A stretch of 16,481 nucleotides of DNA from assembly GCA_031556525.1 (NCBI GenBank), contig JAVBSS010000054.1:1-16481 (forward strand), read 5' to 3'. Position 1 is the stretch's first letter. Each line of letters opens with the position of its first letter. This stretch comes from JAVBSN01 sp031556525. GTDB taxonomy: Bacteria > Bacillota > Clostridia > Lachnospirales > Lachnospiraceae. Below the pieces are notes generated by a model. It saw only the letters and a program-made list of their open reading frames with translations, was not told the origin of the DNA and searched no databases. Position numbers and translations under genes: made by a program. Of this stretch, positions 1-6,130 are shown one piece after another.

Positions 1-112
1 GTTCGTTTCTGAATATTCTATTGAATTTTCAGGGTTGTTTGGTTGTTTAATTATCAATGTTTAATTTTCAATGTTCTTTTGTTTTGTTACCGTTACTGCG
101 GCAACGAATTAC
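1..112 (-). other. Leader of an rRNA-type operon running off the left edge
   Basis: Read on the minus strand, this is the untranslated start of a transcript made from the promoter at 113-141. It opens with a 7-bp hairpin (86-92 with 99-105, loop 93-98) right at the expected start site. It then carries AGAACATTGAAAATTAAACA (58-77), which resembles the boxA antitermination region of Firmicutes rRNA leaders (CTTTGAAAACTAAACA in Bacillus). A 14-nt unit is repeated in tandem with one mismatch (47-60 and 61-74). No open reading frame of note is present. The rRNA (or other stable RNA) gene is inferred and lies outside the window. Confidence 0.5.
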
Positions 113-175
113 ATATTATCACACCCCCAATAGGTTGTCAATAAGTTTTTTAAACTTTTTTAAAACTTTTTTAAA
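113..175 (-). promoter_or_regulatory. Strong stable-RNA-type promoter with phased A-tract UP element
   Basis: On the minus strand there is a perfect -35 TTGACA (136-141), a 17-bp spacer and a -10 TAATAT (113-118). A GATAAT preceded by TG overlaps it as an alternative extended -10. Just upstream are three six-base A-tracts (plus-strand T-runs at 146-151, 156-161 and 167-172) spaced 10-11 bp apart, so they face one side of the helix. This is the layout of an UP element at rRNA promoters. Transcription runs left, out of the window. Confidence 0.65.
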
Positions 176-177
176 GC

Positions 178-226
178 AAAAAATATAGCCATTATTTTGT
201 CTCTTACAAACAAATAATAGCTATAT
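178..226 (-). terminator. Rho-independent terminator of the cvpA operon
   Basis: An inverted repeat (183-200 with about 211-226) forms a stem of about 16 bp with one mismatch. On the minus strand it is followed by six T residues (plus-strand A178-183). It lies 45 bp past the cvpA stop codon and separates that operon from the downstream promoter on the same strand. Confidence 0.75.
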
Positions 227-270
227 CCATCAACCCCTGAATTATTGTTGTTTTATTCAGTATTCTTCAC

Positions 271-975
271 TTAAAATATTGTCTTTGTGATATCAGTAAT
301 TAAATCTAATAATAAATTATTGTTATATATGTAACTCAAAAAAGAACTTTGACTAATTTGTTCAAATATAATTTCACCTAATTTTGAATTACCTATTATG
401 GTTATTATAATACAGAACAACCATACATCTAAAACCGCTCTAATTAGCCCTAATAATATTCCACCCATCTTATCCAGTCCATTAATCACCGGTAATTCAT
501 CTATAAATTCAATAGTCCCTTTGAATATTATCATTATTATAATGAATATTATCAGTACTGTTACAATATAAGACACTGCATTTATTATAATATGCGCTAT
601 ATAATGTGCTATATATTCATAGAAATCTGTTACGCCTAAACCTTCATATATATCACGATTGTTATTATCTAGTATTGCCGTCCTTATACTATCTGGAACA
701 TTTATTCCTTCTATTGCATCAATCTGCTGCGCCTTTGTATTTATCTCCTCTTGTGTATTTGTTTCCATAGCATCAACTATATTCTGGGATATCTTATCCT
801 CAATATTAGTAATACTATTGAGTCCTCTTGCAATAAAGTTATAGCCATATGATGACAAATACAATGCTAATATTAATCCTCCTATAGTAACTATGGATTT
901 CAAAAGACCTTTTTTAAATCCAATTATCACATTAATAATAAAGAATAATATAACGATTATAGTTAACCAATTCAT
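271..975 (-). CDS. CvpA family membrane protein
   Basis: A 234-residue integral membrane protein of the CvpA (colicin V production) family. The family mark is the start: a hydrophobic helix (about 3-19) followed by GFKKGLLKSI and a second helix (about 27-45). A hydrophilic helical segment follows (about 50-125, rich in Ile, Asn, Asp), then two more membrane segments (about 130-153 and 170-200). Length and layout fit Gram-positive CvpA proteins. The family's biochemical role is not settled; links to envelope integrity and septation are reported in other bacteria. It is the last gene of a minus-strand operon, 17 bp after the DUF5711-like gene, with a weak ribosome site (AGGAATGG, 7 nt from ATG). 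A terminator follows at 178-226. Confidence 0.85.
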   Translation of the reverse strand: MNWLTIIVILFFIINVIIGFKKGLLKSIVTIGGLILALYLSSYGYNFIARGLNSITNIEDKISQNIVDAMETNTQEEINTKAQQIDAIEGINVPDSIRTAILDNNNRDIYEGLGVTDFYEYIAHYIAHIIINAVSYIVTVLIIFIIIMIIFKGTIEFIDELPVINGLDKMGGILLGLIRAVLDVWLFCIIITIIGNSKLGEIIFEQISQSSFLSYIYNNNLLLDLITDITKTIF

Positions 976-992
976 TCTTACACCATTCCTTA

Positions 993-2249
993 CTATTCCT
1001 TGCTGTATTTCAATCTAATTATTTCTAAGCTATCTTCGTGTACCACTATATATTCATTGTAATTACCATTAGGTATTACATCTACCACTTTTTTATTGAA
1101 ACTATATGAAAATTTTAATTTCCCTTTTAACGTGTATATCCTACATTCACTATCACCAACAACAACTATTTCATTATTTATTAAATGAATCTTATTATAA
1201 GCAATATTGAAATATTTTTTTAATATACTTTTTCCATTAGTATTAAATACCTCTAAAACGTATTGGTCACTATTTTCAATATCATCATTTTCATATACTA
1301 CACCAATATATTCACTACTATTAAATACACTTCTTATTTCTTTATCAAATTCAATCACTGCCTTTTCACTTGGTTTTTCCTTCATCGAATAAATGACAAA
1401 TTTGTTATCACCAAATGCACATACTGTATCATTGTTTAGGAACTCTACTTTAGCTATAATTGTATCATCAAACTTATATCCGCCAACTAAGCGTTCCGAA
1501 TTTTCATTTTGACCAACCGAACCAAAATTATATGCAGCCAATCCATTTTTTATCTCTATACCCTCAATCAATATATTACTAGTAAATAATTTCTTACCAT
1601 CTTCTGATAAGCTTATTGCCAATGGATATCCACTATTATTTATAGTTTTCTGCATTTCATATATAATCTCACCATTTTTGTCATATAGGTTTATATAATT
1701 CTCCAATACATCTTCAAGCACAACAACAAACACACCCTGACTACCTATATCTATAGCTCGTATCGTCTGTGGTAATTCTATACTACTAACTTTTCCTTTT
1801 GAATTAAATATGCATATAGTCTTTCCGTTCAAATCTGCTACGGCTACATATTCTCCTGAAACAGCAGCAAAAGGTCTTTTCATTGCATAACTTTCCGACC
1901 ATACAATATTCCCTTTTTTATTTATATATGTAATTCCGTCTTTACTATATTTTATTAAATTATCCATATATTCTTTATACTCTAACTGAGTATAATCTGT
2001 TATTTCAGTAGAACTAATCACTTGATAACTGTCATAGGTTCTACTAAAAAAATACAATCCTATCCCTACACCAAATATTATTAGAATACAAATCAGGCTT
2101 CTGATTATCAAACTTTTTTTTCTCTTAGAATTATATTTAGGCGCTTCTGATTGTTCTTCAAACTCATCAAATTCATCTTTTTCTTCACTAAACTTGTTTT
2201 TCAATTCTTTAATACGTTTTATATCAAATACGTTTTTATCTTTAGCCAT
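993..2249 (-). CDS. DUF5711-like membrane-anchored protein (possible beta-propeller)
   Basis: A 418-residue protein with an acidic, lysine-rich cytoplasmic start (1-46), one membrane helix (about 48-68, basic KRKK just before it) and a large outside domain of about 345 residues. That domain is built of short repeating beta-strand units such as GDNKFVIYSM and NEIVVVGDSECRIYTLKG, as in WD40/PQQ-like propellers. It resembles the DUF5711 family of Clostridia, whose function is unknown. The start at MAKDKN (2249) is 12 nt from AAGAGG. The upstream ATG at 2261 directly abuts that site, so it is less likely. A perfect TATAAT (2296-2301, minus) without a good -35 lies in the 78-bp gap upstream, so a minor internal promoter is possible. 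The gene sits between the LysM gene and cvpA in one operon. Confidence 0.7.
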   Translation of the reverse strand: MAKDKNVFDIKRIKELKNKFSEEKDEFDEFEEQSEAPKYNSKRKKSLIIRSLICILIIFGVGIGLYFFSRTYDSYQVISSTEITDYTQLEYKEYMDNLIKYSKDGITYINKKGNIVWSESYAMKRPFAAVSGEYVAVADLNGKTICIFNSKGKVSSIELPQTIRAIDIGSQGVFVVVLEDVLENYINLYDKNGEIIYEMQKTINNSGYPLAISLSEDGKKLFTSNILIEGIEIKNGLAAYNFGSVGQNENSERLVGGYKFDDTIIAKVEFLNNDTVCAFGDNKFVIYSMKEKPSEKAVIEFDKEIRSVFNSSEYIGVVYENDDIENSDQYVLEVFNTNGKSILKKYFNIAYNKIHLINNEIVVVGDSECRIYTLKGKLKFSYSFNKKVVDVIPNGNYNEYIVVHEDSLEIIRLKYSKE

Positions 2250-2327
2250 ATAACTTATCATCCTCTTGCAAATATTTTAATAAACATCAACATCTATTAT
2301 ACAATATTTTATAAAAAGGTACTACCA

Positions 2328-3509
2328 TTAATTAATTGTTGGTAATATTATTTCTTGACCTGGATATATTGGATCATTCTCATTCATTCCATTTATCTCT
2401 AATATATTGTCAATATAGATTATAGAATTATACATTTCTCTACTTATAGATGTTAATGTATCCCCTTCTTTAACTGTATAATAAGTAGGATTTCCATTGC
2501 TAATTACTGGTAATGCTTCTTCAGTGCTTGCAGATTCTGTCACTACTTCGTTTGTTTTATTATCATTTTCTACTATATCATCAATATCTGAACTTGTATT
2601 GTCTGCTATTGTCTCTACAAATTCAGCTTCTCCTACATTTTCTTTTGAGACATCTGTCTTATCAGCCTCTTCTAATGTAAGATTCATTTTATTTATTGTA
2701 GTTTCCATAGCTTTCATTCTTCCATAATTATTTAGCACTGTTATTCCCAATGCCAACACTGCCAATACAACAAAACAACTAGCTACATATACAATGCTAG
2801 ATAAAGGTTTATCGTTCGTTTGTTTATTCTCACTTAATAAGGTTCTATAATTTTTAATTAATTTATCATCTCTTTGTATAATTGTACTTTCTTTGTTCTC
2901 CTCAAAACTACTTGTCAAAGAATTTTGCTCTACAATATAGTTTTGCATAGCTTCATTTTTTATATAATATATGTAATAACCCGACTGTGCTCTTAACTCG
3001 CCCTTTTCATATAAATAAACTGCATCCTCATTTTCAAGCGAATCTATTACATACAATACTTTATCTCTACCCGGAAAATTATCTATGTGTGTTTTTAATA
3101 TTTTCTCATTAACACCTATCCCAAACCCCATTCTGGATAAAAACCATCCTACAACTTCTAAATCACAAAAATTCTTTTTAACATTATCATATATATCACT
3201 CCATGTTTCGTTTGTGAAAACTGTTTCATCTAAATCCAATTCAAAGTTCTGGGCTTCTAACGCTCCACTAATAAATATAACTTCCCCATTTTCAGTTTTT
3301 TTGTACTCACCTAACAGTATTGCCCCCCTAGAATAAGTATTACCTGGTCTTGCTAACTGATTAAGATATGTTATAACGTAATCTTCTATGTAAATTCTTC
3401 TATTCCCTAACGGCGATCCAATTTGGCGAATATTCTTGGGTAATGTAATTCCTATCAAACCCTCGTTATCATTTTCACAATTGTTTTTATCATAGATAAT
3501 CTCTATCAT
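2328..3509 (-). CDS. Membrane protein with degenerate MPN/JAMM-like domain and LysM
   Basis: A 393-residue protein with three parts. Residues about 32-192 resemble an MPN/JAB1 domain: VVGWFLSRMGFGIG (119-132), then an LKTH...NFP stretch and VLYVIDS, matches the family pattern GWYHSHPGFG...H..FF...LVVD. The zinc-binding His, His and Asp are replaced (L124, R126 and Ile near 136), so the domain should be inactive. A single membrane helix follows (about 238-259), then an acidic, Ser/Thr/Asn-rich linker (about 280-338). The C-terminal LysM (about 341-391) carries YTVKEGDTLTSIS and PGQEIILP and should bind peptidoglycan outside the cell. The start at 3509 is preferred over the 60-nt longer reading because AGGAAGG lies 11 nt upstream. 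It is the first gene of the operon with the DUF5711-like gene and cvpA. The LysM call is secure; the MPN call is inference. Confidence 0.75.
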   Translation of the reverse strand: MIEIIYDKNNCENDNEGLIGITLPKNIRQIGSPLGNRRIYIEDYVITYLNQLARPGNTYSRGAILLGEYKKTENGEVIFISGALEAQNFELDLDETVFTNETWSDIYDNVKKNFCDLEVVGWFLSRMGFGIGVNEKILKTHIDNFPGRDKVLYVIDSLENEDAVYLYEKGELRAQSGYYIYYIKNEAMQNYIVEQNSLTSSFEENKESTIIQRDDKLIKNYRTLLSENKQTNDKPLSSIVYVASCFVVLAVLALGITVLNNYGRMKAMETTINKMNLTLEEADKTDVSKENVGEAEFVETIADNTSSDIDDIVENDNKTNEVVTESASTEEALPVISNGNPTYYTVKEGDTLTSISREMYNSIIYIDNILEINGMNENDPIYPGQEIILPTIN

Positions 3510-3757
3510 GCTACATTCTACCTTCCTCTCACTATGTATTGTATTTAGGAAAATAATAGCACTTGCCAAGTAGTTAAATACTCATATTTTGTCAGTTGTA
3601 TATATATTTCAATCGAATATTTACTTACAAATTCGTATCATTCTATAAAATTACTCCAGCATATGACTTTAACCGTCTTTTTTATCTATCAATATAAATC
3701 ATATATATTTTAATTACGGTTTTATCTGAACCTTTAATCTCAATTGTAATATTATAT
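3510..3757. other. AT-rich intergenic region between divergent genes
   Basis: About 250 bp separates the LysM gene (minus) from the yyaC promoter (plus). The minus-strand operon promoter must lie here, but no pair of -35 and -10 boxes stands out; TTGTAA-N18-TATATA around 3600-3630 (minus) is weak. No open frame or clear hairpin was seen. Confidence 0.5.
3521..3530 (-). promoter_or_regulatory. Ribosome binding site deciding the LysM gene start
   Basis: Minus-strand GAGAGGAAGG lies 11 nt upstream of the ATG at 3507-3509. It lies inside the longer open frame that begins at 3569, so the longer start is unlikely. Confidence 0.55.
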
Positions 3758-3786
3758 GAATATAGTCGTTATTTTTGGTCATACTT
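3758..3786 (+). promoter_or_regulatory. Forespore-type (sigma F / sigma G) promoter of yyaC
   Basis: GGTCATACTT (3777-3786) matches 6 of the 7 fixed positions of the Bacillus sigma F -10 (GGnnAnAMTA), and CATACTT matches 6 of 7 of the sigma G -10 (CATNMTA). GAATA (3758-3762) fits the sigma G -35 (GHATR) and 4 of 5 positions of the sigma F -35 (GYATA). The spacing is 14 bp to GG and 17 bp to CAT. The site ends 15 bp before the ribosome site of yyaC, which is a sigma F gene in Bacillus subtilis. Confidence 0.6.
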
Positions 3787-3801
3787 TAATTATTAAATTT
3801 T

Positions 3802-3810
3802 GGCGGTGAT
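3802..3810 (+). promoter_or_regulatory. yyaC: Ribosome binding site deciding the yyaC TTG start
   Basis: GGCGGTGAT matches the full Shine-Dalgarno GGAGGTGAT at 8 of 9 positions. It places the start at TTG 3815 (8 nt after GGCGG). The in-frame TTG at 3800 and GTG at 3806 lie before or inside the site. Confidence 0.6.
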
Positions 3811-3814
3811 TATC

Positions 3815-4378
3815 TTGAAAGAACTTTTACAAAGAAGACAATACTTAGAGTATTTTGACGTTAATGATGAAAATGCATATAAAGATTTCGGCACAGCTCT
3901 CAAAAATAAGATTCTAGAATCTAGGCTCACTGAACAACCTATAGTTATTTTATGTATAGGTACTGATCGGGCCACAGGGGATTGTCTCGGTCCTCTGATT
4001 GGAAATAGCTTACGAAAAACAGATAATATAATTGTATATGGAACCCTTGCAGATCCTATTCATGCACTAAATTTATCCTCTACCCTTGAAGATATAAGTA
4101 TATCTTATGAGAATCCATTTATTATTGCAATTGATGCCTCATTAGGTATAACCAAACATATAGGTTATGTCACTCTATCCACCTCGCCAATAGAACCTGG
4201 TAAAGGTGTAGAAAAAAAATTACCTGCAATAGGCGATTTGTCTATTACAGGTATTGTAAATATATCTGGTTTTCCTGGATCTATATTACTCCAAAGCACT
4301 AGGTTACACACCGTAATGGAGTTGTCAAAATGTATTAGCAAAGGCATTAAGTATTGCCTTGATACTATTGATTATTGA
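3815..4378 (+). CDS. yyaC: Sporulation protein YyaC (DUF1256)
   Basis: A 187-residue protein of the YyaC/DUF1256 family, found in endospore formers and structurally related to the Gpr and hydrogenase-maturation protease fold. Family marks are ILCIGTDRATGDCLGPLIG (45-63), YGTLADPIHA (75-84), IIAIDASLG (103-111), and GKGVEKKLPAIGD followed by NISGFPG. Length is close to the family norm. The start is TTG at 3815, set by GGCGGTGAT. An upstream forespore-type promoter supports expression in the developing spore. Whether YyaC is an active protease is not established. It ends inside the convergent neighbour: TGA at 4376-4378 overlaps that gene's last 7 bases, leaving no room for a terminator between them. 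Confidence 0.9.
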   Translation: MKELLQRRQYLEYFDVNDENAYKDFGTALKNKILESRLTEQPIVILCIGTDRATGDCLGPLIGNSLRKTDNIIVYGTLADPIHALNLSSTLEDISISYENPFIIAIDASLGITKHIGYVTLSTSPIEPGKGVEKKLPAIGDLSITGIVNISGFPGSILLQSTRLHTVMELSKCISKGIKYCLDTIDY

Positions 4379-5487
4379 CCCTTATATGCAGCTATAGCTT
4401 CTGATACTGTTGATGCTGTACCATCATTCATAAGTGCTATTAAATCAGCCAACTTATCGGCAGTACAGAAGTCCTTACCAATAAATGCCTCATATTGATT
4501 TGTAATAGCTAACTGCATTTCTGACATTTGTGATTCTAGCTGTTGTATTGTTACCTCTTTTTTCTTATGCTCTGATTTAAGCTTATTAACTTTTTCTAAT
4601 CTACGATTATTAATCTCTGCAACTATTACACTTGTTGTATCATTTTCAAATACAGTAAGTGCATCCTGCTTATTCTTCGATATATCTTCTGCTTCTTTTT
4701 CTAGAACTTCTACTTTATCATCATACTTACTCAAATTATAACCAGTCTCATCTTTGTCTTTACTAATTGCATTTCTTACAGCTTTAATATTTTTATCATT
4801 TGCTTTTATTCTATCTCTTATCTGTCTTCCTTCTATCAAGGTATCTCTATGTTTAAGTTTAGTAAGATTAAATATTATAAAATATAATACAAACATAATA
4901 ATTATTACTGCCGCAACAATTATTATCGCTATTGCATTATTCATTTCTTTCTCAGCATATACTGCTATATCTACTATAAAATACACTAACGCTGGCATAG
5001 CAACAAATCCTATTAGTATTGCAAACAACAAGGTTAGTACTTCACCGAAACCTTTTGTCATAAATAGAGAATAGTATAACTTAGAATTACAAAACTTTGG
5101 AACATGCTGTTTCTTGAATAATGTCTTTATTTCTATGTTAAGTTGTCTTATTTCTTCTTTTATCTCTGCAGTCTCTGCATCAACTCTCTCTGAAACCTTC
5201 TTACTTTTAACTTTTTCTCTTTTTAGCTTTATATCCTTAACTTTATTCCTATTCGAGTCTATCTGTTTATCATATGTACTAGCAATATCAGATTTTCTCT
5301 TCTTCAATGTATTACTAATCTCATCTGCTATAGACTTTTCCTCTTGGGAAATTTGTCGTAAAACCTTCTTGTCCAAATTTTTTAAATCTTCTGTTTTTGC
5401 TTTCGCTCTATCCAATTCAAGAACTTCTTCTCTTGCTTTAACTAAATAATCTACGTTCTCATTAAACACATTTCCATCTGTAGGCAT
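4372..5487 (-). CDS. Coiled-coil protein with central membrane hairpin, function unknown
   Basis: I do not recognise a named family. The 371-residue product has a long charged coiled coil (about 13-125, rich in Lys, Glu, Asp), two closely spaced membrane helices (about 151-173 and 184-207), a second coiled coil (about 210-325), and a globular tail (about 330-371). Both coiled arms should lie on the same side of the membrane, most likely in the cytoplasm. The tail ends LADLIALMNDGTASTVSEAI, a motif (Leu-rich helix, G-x-A-x-T, E-A-I, then Tyr) that I recall at the C-terminus of other small Clostridia proteins. The start is firm: AGGAGG 7 nt before ATG. A promoter lies at 5518-5546. The gene faces yyaC tail-to-tail with a 7-bp overlap and is divergent from the CBS gene. 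Confidence 0.75.
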   Translation of the reverse strand: MPTDGNVFNENVDYLVKAREEVLELDRAKAKTEDLKNLDKKVLRQISQEEKSIADEISNTLKKRKSDIASTYDKQIDSNRNKVKDIKLKREKVKSKKVSERVDAETAEIKEEIRQLNIEIKTLFKKQHVPKFCNSKLYYSLFMTKGFGEVLTLLFAILIGFVAMPALVYFIVDIAVYAEKEMNNAIAIIIVAAVIIIMFVLYFIIFNLTKLKHRDTLIEGRQIRDRIKANDKNIKAVRNAISKDKDETGYNLSKYDDKVEVLEKEAEDISKNKQDALTVFENDTTSVIVAEINNRRLEKVNKLKSEHKKKEVTIQQLESQMSEMQLAITNQYEAFIGKDFCTADKLADLIALMNDGTASTVSEAIAAYKGQ

Positions 5488-5517
5488 ATCTATTCCTCCT
5501 AAACATACTTCGTCTTT

Positions 5518-5546
5518 ATTCTAACAAAATACGCAAAAATAAACAA
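5518..5546 (-). promoter_or_regulatory. Candidate sigma-A promoter of the coiled-coil gene
   Basis: Minus strand: TTGTTT (5541-5546), 17-bp spacer, TAGAAT (5518-5523) with an extended TGT just before it. The -35 is poor beyond TTG, but the extended -10 and the spacing are good. It lies 31 bp before the start codon. Confidence 0.5.
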
Positions 5547-5595
5547 CACCTACTTTTCTTAATAAATTTTTAATAAAGCTACCACACTTTCTTCA

Positions 5596-5624
5596 TTGTA
5601 ATTAGATATTATATAAAGTATACT
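5596..5624 (+). promoter_or_regulatory. Candidate sigma-A promoter of the CBS gene
   Basis: TTGTAA (5596-5601), 17-bp spacer, TATACT (5619-5624), 37 bp before the ATG. The -10 matches 5 of 6 and the -35 matches 4 of 6. Confidence 0.55.
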
Positions 5625-5661
5625 ATTATTACACAACATTTATTAATTAAGAGGTACATAC

Positions 5662-6075
5662 ATGAACATATTATTTTTTTTAAGACCAAAAAGTGAAGTT
5701 GCTTTTATAGAAGATCATTTCACTCTAAGACAAGTCCTTGAAAAAATGGAATATCATAAGTATTCTGCTATACCTATACTAAATGATAAAGGCGAATATT
5801 TTGGCACAATCACAGAAGGCGACATCCTTTGGTACACAAAGAACAAGAAAAATATGAATATACAGATTTCCGAAGAAGTTTCTATCTTAGATGTTCCTAG
5901 GCGGGTTGATTACGTTCCCGTTATAGCTACTTCAGATATCGAACAGCTAATTTCAAAGGCTATGAATCAGAACTTCGTTCCTGTTGTCGATGATTGCAAT
6001 AAATTTATAGGCATTATTACCAGAAAAGATATTATTGAATATTGCTACAATCACATGTCTAGTAATTCAATCTAG
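5662..6075 (+). CDS. Two-CBS-domain protein, DarB/CbpB-like
   Basis: A 137-residue soluble protein made of two CBS motifs (about 10-62 and 76-132) with no other domain, so it should act as a small-ligand sensor. Marks are KYSAIPILNDKGEYFGTITEGDI in the first and NFVPVVDDCNKFIGIITRKDII in the second. The layout (YsAIP, a short acidic linker, then DVPR, FVpVvd, GIiTRkdi) resembles Bacillus DarB and Listeria CbpB, which bind c-di-AMP; that ligand is an inference here, and AMP or ATP are alternatives. ATG 5662 has GAGG 7 nt upstream. It is a single-gene unit between its own promoter and the hairpin at 6081-6128. Confidence 0.8.
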   Translation: MNILFFLRPKSEVAFIEDHFTLRQVLEKMEYHKYSAIPILNDKGEYFGTITEGDILWYTKNKKNMNIQISEEVSILDVPRRVDYVPVIATSDIEQLISKAMNQNFVPVVDDCNKFIGIITRKDIIEYCYNHMSSNSI

Positions 6076-6080
6076 AAACA

Positions 6081-6128
6081 AATAAAAGTTGGTATAAGAT
6101 AACAACATATCTTATACCAACTTTTATT
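6081..6128. terminator. Bidirectional terminator between CBS and deacetylase genes
   Basis: A perfect 21-bp inverted repeat (6081-6101 with 6108-6128) with a 6-nt loop. The arms end in A-rich and T-rich sequence on both sides, so either strand gives a hairpin followed by a T-rich tail. It starts 5 bp after the CBS stop codon and lies 2 bp before the deacetylase stop codon, serving two convergent genes. Confidence 0.85.
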
Positions 6129-6130
6129 TA

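Noticed and set aside
140..176. Phased A/T tracts read as a replication origin or bent-DNA element
   Set aside because: No DnaA boxes (TTATCCACA) nearby; the tracts sit exactly upstream of a perfect -35, so an UP element explains them.
3793..3975. 60-codon minus-strand frame opposite the start of yyaC
   Set aside because: It covers the yyaC ribosome site and conserved N-terminus, has no ribosome site of its own, and resembles no family.
4754..5449. Hydrophobic plus-strand frames (4754-5074, 5114-5449) opposite the coiled-coil gene
   Set aside because: Antisense of AT-rich coiled-coil and membrane codons; no ribosome site, and they are contained in a gene with a strong start.
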